Assembly: GCA_003248775.1 (NCBI GenBank)
Contig: QFQX01000008.1
Span: forward strand, 62,001-126,000
Origin: Shinella sp.
GTDB taxonomy: Bacteria > Pseudomonadota > Alphaproteobacteria > Rhizobiales > Rhizobiaceae
DNA: 64,000 nt
Direction of reading: 5' to 3'
The translations under genes were made by a program, and so were the position numbers. Below, in pieces: positions 26,044 through 34,865 of this stretch; position 1 is the first letter of the stretch, and each line of letters opens with the position of its first letter. The notes under the pieces were generated by a model that did not search any database, was not told where the DNA came from, and saw nothing but the letters and a program-made list of their open reading frames with translations.

Positions 26044-27003
26044 ATGACCAACGAATTACGCGGCTTCTACCCCGAAATCGAACCCTACGAGACCGGTTTT
26101 CTCGACGTCGGCGATGGCCACACCGTTTATTGGGAGCGCGTCGGCACGAAGGGCGGTAAGCCCGCCGTCTTCCTGCATGGCGGCCCGGGTGGCGGATCGA
26201 GCCCGACCCAGCGCCGCCTCTTCGACCCGGCGGTCTATGACCTGCTGCTATTCGACCAGCGCGGTTGCGGCAAGTCCACGCCGCATGCCTCGCTGGAGGC
26301 CAACACCACCTGGCATCTGGTGGCCGATATCGAGCGCCTGCGCGAGATGGTCGGCGTCGACAAGTGGCTGGTGTTCGGCGGCTCCTGGGGCTCGACGCTG
26401 GGGCTCGCCTATGCCGAAACCCATCCGGACCGGGTTTCCGAACTGGTGCTGCGCGGCATCTATACGCTGACCACGCCCGAGCTCCTCTGGTATTACCAGT
26501 TCGGCGTGTCGGAAATGTTCCCGGACCGCTGGGAGATGTTCCAGGCCCCGATCCCGGAAGCCGAGCGCCACGATATGATGGGCGCGTATCGCAACTACCT
26601 CACGGGCAGCGACCGCAAGAAGCAGCTCGAATGCGCGATCGCATGGAGCACCTGGGAGGGTGCCACAATCACGCTGCTGCCCAATCCGGATTATGCCGCC
26701 CATTTCGGCGAGGACGACTATGCGATCGCGTTTGCGCGCATCGAAAACCACTTCTTCGTCCATGGCGGCTGGCTGGAGGAAGGCCAGTTGCTGCGCGATG
26801 CGCATAGACTTCAAGATATTCCGGGCGTCATCGTTCATGGACGTTACGACATGCCCTGCCCGGCCAAATACGCCTGGCAGCTTCACAAGGCCTGGCCGAA
26901 AGCGGACTTCCATCTGATCGAAGGCGCCGGCCATGCCTTTCTGGAGCCCGGCATTCTCGACCAGCTCATCCGCGCAACCGACAGGTTTGCCGGGAAAGAA
27001 TAA
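26044..27003 (+). CDS. pip: Prolyl aminopeptidase
   Basis: A 319-residue alpha/beta hydrolase that removes N-terminal proline from peptides in the cytoplasm. The oxyanion motif HGGPGGGSSP, DQRGCGKSTPH and the nucleophile GGSWGSTLGLAYA (Ser near residue 115) are characteristic. The catalytic Asp lies in VHGRYDMPCP and the His in GAGHAF. Start 4 bp after the second GFA gene, so co-transcription is likely. A rhizobial intergenic repeat follows. Confidence 0.94.
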   Translation: MTNELRGFYPEIEPYETGFLDVGDGHTVYWERVGTKGGKPAVFLHGGPGGGSSPTQRRLFDPAVYDLLLFDQRGCGKSTPHASLEANTTWHLVADIERLREMVGVDKWLVFGGSWGSTLGLAYAETHPDRVSELVLRGIYTLTTPELLWYYQFGVSEMFPDRWEMFQAPIPEAERHDMMGAYRNYLTGSDRKKQLECAIAWSTWEGATITLLPNPDYAAHFGEDDYAIAFARIENHFFVHGGWLEEGQLLRDAHRLQDIPGVIVHGRYDMPCPAKYAWQLHKAWPKADFHLIEGAGHAFLEPGILDQLIRATDRFAGKE

Positions 27004-27008
27004 GATCT

Positions 27009-27119
27009 GCCCCTCACCCTGACCCTCTCCCCGCAAGCGGGGAGAGGGGACGGAAACGTCGGCGGCGCGGCCCTTCTCCCTGCTTGCGGGGAGAAGGTGG
27101 CGGCAGCCGGATGAGGGGC
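27009..27119. repeat. Rhizobial intergenic mosaic repeat (RIME/ABC-like)
   Basis: 111 bp bounded by GCCCCTCA (27009-27016) and TGAGGGGC (27112-27119). Inside are two stems: CCCTCTCCCC/GGGGAGAGGG (27023-27048) and CTTCTCCC/GGGAGAAG (27073-27096). The sequence and double-hairpin layout match the intergenic palindromic elements known in Rhizobium, Agrobacterium and Sinorhizobium. It lies between pip and cimA and may act as a terminator or mRNA stabiliser. Confidence 0.8.
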
Positions 27120-27157
27120 GCGAAACAAACTAAACGGCTGCCTGGGGAGGCGAACAC

Positions 27158-28774
27158 ATGACACGCGAGAAAATCTATCTATTCGACACGACGTTGCGCG
27201 ATGGCCAGCAGACGCCGGGCATCGACTTTTCGGTCGAGGACAAGATTGCGATTGCGGCCATGCTGGACGAGTTCGGGCTCGATTATGTCGAGGGCGGCTA
27301 TCCCGGCGCCAACCCGACCGACACAGCCTTCTTCACGAAGAAGCGCACCGAGCGCGCCGGCTTCGTCGCCTTCGGCATGACCAAGCGCGCCGGCGTCTCG
27401 GTCTCCAACGATCCGGGCATATCGCAGCTTCTGCAGGCGAAGGCCGACGCCATCTGTTTCGTCGCCAAGAGCTGGGACTACCACGTCAAGGTTGCACTCG
27501 GCTGCACCAATGAGGAAAATCTCGATTCGATCCGCGAGAGCGTCGAGGCGGCCATCGGGGCCGGCAAGACGGCGATGGTCGATTGCGAGCATTTCTTCGA
27601 CGGCTACAAGGCCAATCCGCAATATGCGCTCGCCTGCGCCCGCACCGCCTATGACGCCGGCGCGCGCTGGGTGGTGCTGTGCGATACCAATGGCGGCACG
27701 CAGCCGCCCGAGATCCGAGAGATCATCGCCGCCGTCATCGCGGCCGGTGTGCCCGGCTCCTCGCTCGGCATTCATGCCCACAACGACACGGGACAGGCGG
27801 TCGCCAATTCGCTTGCCGCCGTCGAAGCCGGCGTACGACAGATCCAGGGGACGCTGAACGGCATCGGCGAGCGCTGCGGCAACGCCAATCTCGTGACGAT
27901 CATCCCGACGCTCTGTCTGAAGGACAGTTACGCGTCGCGGTTCACCACCGCGATCGATACCGAAAAGCTGGTCGAGCTGACGCGGCTTTCGCATTCCTTC
28001 GACGAACTGCTGAACCGTTCGCCGGATCATCAGGCGCCCTATGTCGGGGCTTCCGCCTTCGCCACAAAGGCCGGCATCCATGCCTCCGCCCTGCTCAAGG
28101 ATCCAAAGACCTATGAGCATGTCGAGCCGCAGAGCGTCGGCAATTTCCGCAAGGTCATGGTGTCGGATCAGGGCGGCAAGGCCAATTTCATCAACGAGCT
28201 CAAGCGCCGCGGCATCACCGTGGAAAAGGACGATCCGAAGCTCGATCAGCTCATTTCCATCGTCAAGGAACGGGAAGCTTCCGGCTATGCCTATGAGGGC
28301 GCCGATGCGAGCTTCGAGCTTCTCGCCCGCCGCACGCTCGGCACCGTGCCGAGTTTCTTTTCTGTCGAAGGCTTCCGGGTGATGGTCGAGCGACGCTTCG
28401 ACGCCAACGGTCACCTGAAGACCATTTCCGAAGCGGTCGTAAAGCTCGTCATCGACGGCAACAGGGTCATGTCGGTGGCGGAAGGTGATGGCCCGGTCAA
28501 TGCACTCGACCTCGCGCTGCGCAAGGACCTCGGCAAGTATCAGACCGAGATCGACGATCTCGAACTGGTCGACTTCAAGGTGCGTATCCTCAATGGCGGC
28601 ACGGAGGCCATCACCCGCGTCCTGATCGAATCCACCGATAATACCGGCATGCGCTGGTGGACGGTCGGCGTTTCGGAAAACATCATCGATGCCTCGTTCC
28701 AGGCGCTGATGGATTCGGTCGTCTACAAGCTGATGAAGAACCGGCAGCTTGCAGGAAAGATCGCCGCCGAATGA
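27158..28774 (+). CDS. cimA: Citramalate synthase
   Basis: A 538-residue protein of the isopropylmalate/homocitrate synthase family. The catalytic barrel starts IYLFDTTLRDGQQTPG, with the metal-binding H-x-H in GIHAHNDTGQAVAN near residue 205 and NGIGERCGNANL. The C-terminal LeuA regulatory domain lies at about residues 390-530. Length and the TPGIDFSVEDK segment fit the CimA subgroup (pyruvate plus acetyl-CoA gives citramalate, a route to isoleucine) rather than LeuA. It is preceded by GGGGAGG. Confidence 0.88.
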   Translation: MTREKIYLFDTTLRDGQQTPGIDFSVEDKIAIAAMLDEFGLDYVEGGYPGANPTDTAFFTKKRTERAGFVAFGMTKRAGVSVSNDPGISQLLQAKADAICFVAKSWDYHVKVALGCTNEENLDSIRESVEAAIGAGKTAMVDCEHFFDGYKANPQYALACARTAYDAGARWVVLCDTNGGTQPPEIREIIAAVIAAGVPGSSLGIHAHNDTGQAVANSLAAVEAGVRQIQGTLNGIGERCGNANLVTIIPTLCLKDSYASRFTTAIDTEKLVELTRLSHSFDELLNRSPDHQAPYVGASAFATKAGIHASALLKDPKTYEHVEPQSVGNFRKVMVSDQGGKANFINELKRRGITVEKDDPKLDQLISIVKEREASGYAYEGADASFELLARRTLGTVPSFFSVEGFRVMVERRFDANGHLKTISEAVVKLVIDGNRVMSVAEGDGPVNALDLALRKDLGKYQTEIDDLELVDFKVRILNGGTEAITRVLIESTDNTGMRWWTVGVSENIIDASFQALMDSVVYKLMKNRQLAGKIAAE

Positions 28775-28798
28775 TCGGCGGCGACCGTAACAGGCGAG

Positions 28799-29833
28799 TC
28801 AGACGGCCGGCGGGTTGAGGCGGGCAAAGCCCTCCTGCCGGTAGTAGGGGAAATGCGGATAGGAGGCGTCGGTGACGCTTGCCGCATCGAGGGCAGCGAT
28901 CTGCTCGGCCGTCAGGCTCCAGCCGACCGCGCCGAGGTTCTGGCGCAATTGCTCCTCGTTTCGCGCGCCGATGATGACCGATGAAACGGTCGGGCGCGAC
29001 AGGAGCCAGTTCAGCGCGATCTGCGGCACCGTCTTGCCGGTTTCCCCGGCGATTGCCTCGAGAGCATCGACGACGCGATAGAGCCGCTCGTCATCCACCG
29101 GCGGGCCGAAGGCCGCGGTTTCGTGCAGACGGCTTTTCTCCGGCAAAGGTGCGCCGCGGCGGATCTTGCCGGTGAGGCGGCCCCAGCCGAGCGGGCTCCA
29201 GACCATTGCGCCCACGCCCTGATCGAGACCAAGCGGCATCAGGTCCCATTCGTAATCCCGGCCGACCAGCGAATAATAGACCTGGTTCGCCACGTAACGC
29301 GGCCAGCCGTGACGATCAGCGGCAGCGAGCGACTTCATGATCTGCCAACCGGCGAAGTTGGAGACGCCGACGTAGCGGACCTTGCCGGCATTCACGAGAC
29401 TGTCGAGCGTCGACAGCACTTCCTCGACGGGCGTCGAGGCATCGAAGGCGTGAAGCTGCAACAGGTCGATGTAATCGGTGCCGAGCCGGCGGAGAGCGCC
29501 ATCGACGCTGTCGGTCAGGCGGGCGGAAGATGTGCCCCATTCGGCGGGACCGTCCCCCATCGGCAGTCCTGTCTTGGTGGAGATCAGCACGTCGCCGCGC
29601 CGGCCCTTGATTGCCTGAGCGAGCACTTCTTCCGATGCGCCGGCGGAATAGACATCCGCGGTATCGAAGAGGTTCACGCCGGCCTCGAGGCAGATATCCA
29701 CCAAACGGCGGGCCTCGGCGGCATCGGAATTGCCCCAGGCGCCAAACAGCGGGCCGGAGCCGCCGAAGGTGCCGCAGCCGAAGCTCAGGACCGGAACGCG
29801 GAGACCGGAGGCTCCCAGACGACGATATTCCAT
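28799..29833 (-). CDS. Aldo/keto reductase
   Basis: About 344 residues, NADPH-dependent aldo/keto reductase of the voltage-channel-beta/YajO type. It has NLFDTADVYSAGASEE (catalytic Asp and Tyr), ISTKTGLPMG with the Lys, and the C-terminal SSVIIGARNEEQL. The ATG at 29833 follows AAGGATAG; upstream open frame is discounted. It lies in the same direction as, and 58 bp downstream of, an MFS exporter gene, which suggests an operon facing a divergent LysR regulator. Confidence 0.9.
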   Translation of the reverse strand: MEYRRLGASGLRVPVLSFGCGTFGGSGPLFGAWGNSDAAEARRLVDICLEAGVNLFDTADVYSAGASEEVLAQAIKGRRGDVLISTKTGLPMGDGPAEWGTSSARLTDSVDGALRRLGTDYIDLLQLHAFDASTPVEEVLSTLDSLVNAGKVRYVGVSNFAGWQIMKSLAAADRHGWPRYVANQVYYSLVGRDYEWDLMPLGLDQGVGAMVWSPLGWGRLTGKIRRGAPLPEKSRLHETAAFGPPVDDERLYRVVDALEAIAGETGKTVPQIALNWLLSRPTVSSVIIGARNEEQLRQNLGAVGWSLTAEQIAALDAASVTDASYPHFPYYRQEGFARLNPPAV

Positions 29834-29891
29834 TTGACTATCCTTTCCTTGTGGATCGATGGAAACGAGAAGAAAGAGGGCGCGCGCCCTT

Positions 29892-31067
29892 TCAGACGTG
29901 AGCCGGTTCTGCAGCCGGTCGCCTTGCTTCGCGGCGCATGGCAATGACGGCCAGCAACAGGCCGGCTACCGGGAAGACGGCGGCAACGAGCGGGAGATGG
30001 GCAAGGCCCGGACCGTGGTCGATGGAGAGCCCGCCGACCCAGGCGCCGATGGCGTTGCCGAGATTGAAGGCGGCAATGTTGAGGCTGGAGGCAAGCGCCT
30101 GTCCCACGCCCTCGGCCTTCTGCAGGATACGAAGCTGAAGTGGGGCGACCGTTGCGAAGCCTGCCGCACCGAGCAGGCCGACCATGACGGCTGCAACCGG
30201 CTGGATGCCCATCAGGAACTCCATGGCGATCAGAACGACGCCGAGGGCACCAAGCGAGAGCAGAAGCGCGCGACCGAGATTACGGTCCGCCAGACGACCA
30301 CCGAGCAGGTTGCCGACGATCAGTCCGCCGCCGAAGAGCAGCAGGATCGGCGAAACCGCCGCTTCGCTGAAGCCGCTAATCTGGGTCAGGATCGGAGCAA
30401 TGAAGGTGAAGACGGCGAAGACCGCGGCAAAACCGAGTACCGTCATGGCAAGACTGGTCACCACCGGCTCGCTGAAGAGCACCGAGAGCGAGCCGGCTTC
30501 TTCCGGCTTGTTGGCGGAGGTTTCTTCCTTCGGCAGGAAGATGGCAAGGACTGCGACCGCGATGACGCCGACGACGGCAACGGCCCAGAAGGTCATGCGC
30601 CAGCCATATTCCTGTCCGAGCCAGGTTCCGAACGGAACGCCGGCGATATTGGCGACCGTGAGCCCGGTGAACATGACGGCAATGGCCGAGGCCCGGCGAT
30701 CTTCCGGAACCAGTCCGGTGGCGACGACGGAGCCGACACCGAAGAAGGTGCCATGAGCAAGCGCCGTCACCAGACGGGCGACCATCAGCGCCTCGAAGCT
30801 GGGGGCCAGCGCACAGGCTATGTTGCCGATGGTGAAGATCACCATGAGCATGAGCAGCGTGGTGCGGGGCTTCATCCGGCCGGAAAAAGCCGTCAGCACC
30901 GGCGCGCCGACGACGACGCCGAGCGCATAGCCCGAGATCAGCAGGCCGGCGGTAGCGATGGAAATGCCGAGGTCGCGGCTGACGTCGATCAGCAATCCCA
31001 TGATGACGAATTCGGTGACACCGATGCCAAAGGCTCCGGCTGTCAGTGCATAAAGGGCAAGAGGCAT
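29892..31067 (-). CDS. MFS transporter, AraJ/DHA1-type
   Basis: A 391-residue permease with twelve hydrophobic helices starting MPLALYALTAGAFGIGVTEF, the hallmark of AraJ/NepI/YdhP-type exporters. The conserved arginine and aspartate loop of MFS lies near FSGRMKPRTT. It probably exports a sugar-like, purine-like or drug-like compound. A LysR gene starts 100 bp away on the opposite strand and is the likely regulator. Confidence 0.9.
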   Translation of the reverse strand: MPLALYALTAGAFGIGVTEFVIMGLLIDVSRDLGISIATAGLLISGYALGVVVGAPVLTAFSGRMKPRTTLLMLMVIFTIGNIACALAPSFEALMVARLVTALAHGTFFGVGSVVATGLVPEDRRASAIAVMFTGLTVANIAGVPFGTWLGQEYGWRMTFWAVAVVGVIAVAVLAIFLPKEETSANKPEEAGSLSVLFSEPVVTSLAMTVLGFAAVFAVFTFIAPILTQISGFSEAAVSPILLLFGGGLIVGNLLGGRLADRNLGRALLLSLGALGVVLIAMEFLMGIQPVAAVMVGLLGAAGFATVAPLQLRILQKAEGVGQALASSLNIAAFNLGNAIGAWVGGLSIDHGPGLAHLPLVAAVFPVAGLLLAVIAMRREARRPAAEPAHV

Positions 31068-31167
31068 TGGATCATCCTTTCTGATGCCGAGTGCCCTCAG
31101 ATAGACAAGAGAAGTTCAGTGAAATAGTCTGCCTTAAAGAACAATATCTATGAGTTGAATTCACAAA

Positions 31168-32073
31168 ATGGCCCGACAGGACATCAACAGGTCCGGCGAG
31201 ATGGAAGTCTTCGTGCAGGTGGTGGAGCGCGGCGGCTTTTCCGCCGCCGCCCGCGTCAGCCGCATGACGCCATCGGCGGTGAGCAAGCTGGTTGCACGGC
31301 TGGAAACCCGGCTAGGCACGCGCCTCGTCAACCGCTCGACCCGCAAGCTGCTGCTGACACCGGAAGGCCGCGCCTTCTACGAGCGTTCCGTGCGCATTCT
31401 CGCTGATATGGACGAAGCCGAGCGAAGCGCTGCCTCGCTCGACAATCCACGCGGGCTGATCCGCATCAATACCAGCGCCGCCTACGGCACTCATGTGCTC
31501 TCCCGCATTCTGTCACGCTTCCTTTGCGACTATCCCGGCATTTCCGTGGAGATCGTGCAGACGGACCTCGTGGTCGATCTTCTAACCGAACGGGCGGATA
31601 TCGCTGTGCGCGCCGGCCCCATGACCAGTTCCAGCTTGATTGCCCGCAAGCTCGGGGACACCCAACTGGTGATCGTCGCCTCCCCGGACTATCTGGCGCG
31701 CCACGGAACTCCTGTGACGGCCGAAGATCTGGAGCATCATTGCCGGCTCGGCTTCGGTTATGTCAGGGCCTTTTCGGACTGGGACGTTCCACAGGGCGAC
31801 GGGATCGTCTCCGTTCCTGTGGTCGGACGCGTCAGCGCCAGCGATGGCGAAGCGCTCCGGCATCTGGCAATCGGCGGCACCGGCCTGGCGCGGCTTGCCG
31901 CCTTCACCGTGCGCGAGGATATCGCCGCAGGTCGTCTGTTGCAGGTTCTCGATGATCCACGAACCCGGCGCAGCGAGGCCTTTCATGCCGTCTATGTCGG
32001 TCAGGGCGGGCATCTGCCGGCGCGCATCCGCGTGATGCTGGATTTTCTCTCCGAGCATGGCCGGGTATCCTGA
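31168..32073 (+). CDS. LysR family transcriptional regulator
   Basis: A 301-residue LysR protein with an N-terminal helix-turn-helix (MEVFVQVVERGGFSAAARVSRMTPSAVSKLVARLE in two pieces, residues 10-45) and a periplasmic-binding-like sensor domain (residues 90-300). It is close to the CrgA-like group that regulates neighbouring oxidoreductase or efflux genes. The 100-bp gap to the divergent MFS gene (31068-31167) is AT-rich and should hold its operator; no clear palindrome was picked. Confidence 0.92.
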   Translation: MARQDINRSGEMEVFVQVVERGGFSAAARVSRMTPSAVSKLVARLETRLGTRLVNRSTRKLLLTPEGRAFYERSVRILADMDEAERSAASLDNPRGLIRINTSAAYGTHVLSRILSRFLCDYPGISVEIVQTDLVVDLLTERADIAVRAGPMTSSSLIARKLGDTQLVIVASPDYLARHGTPVTAEDLEHHCRLGFGYVRAFSDWDVPQGDGIVSVPVVGRVSASDGEALRHLAIGGTGLARLAAFTVREDIAAGRLLQVLDDPRTRRSEAFHAVYVGQGGHLPARIRVMLDFLSEHGRVS

Positions 32074-32097
32074 CGCCGCTGTATTCCAGCCCGGATG

Positions 32098-33027
32098 CTA
32101 TCCATCCTCTCCGGCGGTGGTTTCTCCCATATCTCCATCTGGCGGACGGGTCGAAAGCCCCCAGTCGGCCTCGGAATACCATTCCCCGGGCTGCTCCGGT
32201 TGCCGCCAGCGCAGGCTGCGGACGGCGCGCCAATTATCTCTGAAGGCGGCGCGAAGCCGGGCGTGGCTCGCCCAGTCGGAAAACTGCGCGCCCTCGGCCC
32301 AGACGAAGGACACGCTCTCGATGAAGCGCGCGGCGTAACCCCGCTCCTCGCGGCGAATGAGGAGATAGCCGGCCATGCCGGAATAGACGGGCCCCCTGCC
32401 CCTTTTCTCGAAGATCGGCACACCGAGCGGAAAGAGCAACCGGCCGCCGGGTTTCAGCCGGTCGATCCACGGGCCGGCGGGCTGATCGACGGCGAAGTTG
32501 ACGTAAACGATATCGACATAATCCTTAGGCCATTCGAGACCGTTGCCCCTGACAACCTCGACATTCGCCCGCCCTGTCAGGCACGTCGCGGCACGGGCCT
32601 CAAGTTCGTCGTCATACTCAACGGCTGTGACATGACCGGCGGCGCCGACGAGTTCGGCGAGGATCGCGGTGTAATAGCCTGTGCCGGCGCCGATGTGGCA
32701 GACCCGTTCTCCGTGTTTCGGCGCAAGCGCATGGATACCGAGCGCATGCAGCGACGGACTGCCATTGTTTACGCCACGCGGCGCATCGAGAGACACGAGA
32801 ACGTCGTCGTAGAGAAAGGCCAAATCATCCGATGGCACCTCACGGTAGCTGCCATGGCTCGAGATCAGCCAGGGCGGGGGGCCTACGAAATCTTCGCGGG
32901 GTACCTGACTGAAGGCGCGAAGCAAGGCAGTGTCGGATGAGACACCAGCCTTTTCCAGCATCCGTATCGCATAATGGCAGCGTTGTTCCACGGTTGAAGC
33001 CTTCAGCATCTCCTGCCTCGTCCACAA
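32098..33027 (-). CDS. PCMT-like SAM-dependent methyltransferase
   Basis: About 309 residues, with the SAM-binding motif VCHIGAGTGYYTAILAEL (near residue 108) and a core similar to protein-L-isoaspartate O-methyltransferase. It carries 90 more residues than classic PCMT (about 215), including a C-terminal extension rich in Trp and Arg. It may not act on isoaspartyl residues; the DVTRGDG-type substrate motif is not obvious. It starts at a GTG (33027) or possibly ATG 33009, convergent with the LysR gene. Confidence 0.8.
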   Translation of the reverse strand: MWTRQEMLKASTVEQRCHYAIRMLEKAGVSSDTALLRAFSQVPREDFVGPPPWLISSHGSYREVPSDDLAFLYDDVLVSLDAPRGVNNGSPSLHALGIHALAPKHGERVCHIGAGTGYYTAILAELVGAAGHVTAVEYDDELEARAATCLTGRANVEVVRGNGLEWPKDYVDIVYVNFAVDQPAGPWIDRLKPGGRLLFPLGVPIFEKRGRGPVYSGMAGYLLIRREERGYAARFIESVSFVWAEGAQFSDWASHARLRAAFRDNWRAVRSLRWRQPEQPGEWYSEADWGLSTRPPDGDMGETTAGEDG

Positions 33028-33165
33028 TGTCCCGTCGCCCTGCCCGACAGCCTGCCGTACCGATGGTTCAGATGCAATCAGCCATTGTTCACCGGAATGA
33101 ATTTGTTCATTCGTAAACCTTCAGGTAACCGGATGGGTCAAAAAGAGAACCCGGGCGGAAATACC

Positions 33166-34074
33166 ATGAAGAACCCAGTTGCTCCGGCAATAAAGAATGA
33201 AGATAGCGCACGAGGCTTTGCCTTCGCGCTGACGGCTTATGTGATCTGGGGATTCCTGCCCCTGTTCATGAAGGCCGTCGCCCATATTCCGCCGACGGAG
33301 GTGATCGCACACCGGGTCATCTGGTCGGTTCCGATCGCTGCCGGCGTCCTTCTCATTCTCCGACGGACCGACGATCTGAAGGCGGCCCTTCGCTCACCGC
33401 GCATCATGCTGATGGCGGCGCTCACAGCGACACTGATCAGTATCAACTGGGGCCTTTATGTCTGGGCGATCGGTGCCGGCCGTGCGCTGGACACAGCACT
33501 CGGCTACTTCATCAATCCACTGTTCTCGATTTTCCTCGGCGCGGTGCTGCTCAAGGAAAAGCTGAAGCCCGCGCAGATCGCGGCAATCGCGCTGGCGGCC
33601 ATAGCGGTCGCGATTCTGACGTTTGAAGCAGGGTCGCTTCCCTGGGTATCGCTCGGACTCACCGTGACCTGGGGCTTCTACGCCTTCTTCCGCAAGACGC
33701 TGCCGATCGGCCCCAATCAGGGCTTTCTTCTGGAAGTGCTGCTGCTCAGCCTCCCTGCGCTCGGCTACATGGTCTATCTCGGCGCGTCCGGCCAGAGTCA
33801 TTTCTTCACGACCAGCTCGACCGACACGATACTGCTGCTTTCGAGCGGTGTCGTCACCGCCTGCCCGCTGATCATCTATGCGAACGGCGCGAAGCTGCTC
33901 AGGCTCTCGACCATCGGCATTATGCAGTACATCGCACCGACGATGATCTTCCTGATTGCCGTCTTCCTGTTCAAGGAACCGCTGGGCACGGCACGCACGA
34001 TCGCCTTCCCGCTGATCTGGGCTGCACTCGTACTGTATTCGCTGCCGATGATCCGGGATTATCGCCGGCGCTGA
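33166..34074 (+). CDS. rarD: RarD-type EamA permease
   Basis: About 302 residues with ten membrane helices. FALTAYVIWGFLPLFMKAVAHIPPTEVIAHRVIWS at the start (residues 16-50, quoted as family landmarks GFLPLFMK and HRVIWS) is the RarD signature. It is an inner-membrane transporter linked to chloramphenicol sensitivity in other bacteria; the substrate is not known. The ATG at 33166 is preferred to 33085, which would add an atypical 27-residue lead. Confidence 0.87.
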   Translation: MKNPVAPAIKNEDSARGFAFALTAYVIWGFLPLFMKAVAHIPPTEVIAHRVIWSVPIAAGVLLILRRTDDLKAALRSPRIMLMAALTATLISINWGLYVWAIGAGRALDTALGYFINPLFSIFLGAVLLKEKLKPAQIAAIALAAIAVAILTFEAGSLPWVSLGLTVTWGFYAFFRKTLPIGPNQGFLLEVLLLSLPALGYMVYLGASGQSHFFTTSSTDTILLLSSGVVTACPLIIYANGAKLLRLSTIGIMQYIAPTMIFLIAVFLFKEPLGTARTIAFPLIWAALVLYSLPMIRDYRRR

Positions 34075-34082
34075 AGCGCCGG
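34065..34082. terminator. Hairpin between convergent rarD and LOG genes
   Basis: CCGGCGCT (34065-34072) and AGCGCCGG (34075-34082) form a perfect stem overlapping the rarD stop codon. There is no T run, so terminator function is only possible, but it could serve both convergent genes. Confidence 0.4.
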
Positions 34083-34089
34083 CCTCACC

Positions 34090-34710
34090 TTAAAGTTTGG
34101 AAATCACTTCGCCGGCGCCGCCGGAATTGCCGGCTCCATCGAGCCGGTCGAGGATCGTCGGCACAACCTCCTCTACATCTGCGATGACGAGCGGCTGAAC
34201 ACGATGGCCGGTATGGATGAAGCCCTGATCGCGCATGTGGCGGATCAGTTCCAGCATGGGGTCCCAGAAGCCGTTGACGTTGACGAAGACCATCGGCTTC
34301 TCGTGGCGTCCGAGCTGGGCCCAGGTCATGATCTCTACGATTTCTTCAAGGGTTCCGATCCCACCTGGAAGGGTTACGAAGGCATCGGCGCGCTCGAACA
34401 TCGCATGCTTGCGCGCATGCATGTCCGGCGTGATAATCAAGTCGTCGAGCTGACCGAGTGAATGGCGTGTCGCTTCCATGTCGACGAGGAATTCCGGGAT
34501 GATCCCGGTCACCTTGCCGCCGTTCGAAAGAACGCCGCTTGCGACCGCCCCCATGATACCCTTGGTGCCGCCACCATACACGAGGCGCATCCCGTGTGTG
34601 GCGATGGAACGGCCAAGCGCACGGCCGGCTTCAATGTAAGCGGGATCGCGTCCGGGCTGTGAGCCGCAGTAGACGCAGACGGATCGAATCGGAAAATTGT
34701 TTTCGGTCAT
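34090..34710 (-). CDS. LOG family protein (TIGR00730)
   Basis: A 206-residue Rossmann-type protein. The LOG signature PGGIGTLEEIVEIMTWAQLG is near residue 110, and VYCGSQPGRDPAY and GLVYGGG-type strands (RLVYGGGTKGIMGA) lie earlier. Proven members are cytokinin riboside 5'-monophosphate phosphoribohydrolases or nucleotide 5'-monophosphate nucleosidases. In a plant-associated bacterium a role in releasing active cytokinin is possible, but nucleotide housekeeping is equally plausible. Confidence 0.9.
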   Translation of the reverse strand: MTENNFPIRSVCVYCGSQPGRDPAYIEAGRALGRSIATHGMRLVYGGGTKGIMGAVASGVLSNGGKVTGIIPEFLVDMEATRHSLGQLDDLIITPDMHARKHAMFERADAFVTLPGGIGTLEEIVEIMTWAQLGRHEKPMVFVNVNGFWDPMLELIRHMRDQGFIHTGHRVQPLVIADVEEVVPTILDRLDGAGNSGGAGEVISKL

Positions 34711-34865
34711 GCCCCAAAAAACTATGCAGGGACCGTGAGGTCAACAAAATAGACTGAAAGCGGTGCGCGGAAACCCGGAATCCCTTGAGAACGCTTGTGA
34801 AAAGGGTCAGATGACGCTAGCAATTTCCTTGGGGTCATGGCGGTTTATCCGCCCGGAGAGAAAGA

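Noticed and set aside
29859..31127. 422-codon + strand frame opposite the MFS exporter gene
   Set aside because: Highly charged, Gly/Asp/His-rich shadow typical of the antisense of a membrane protein gene.
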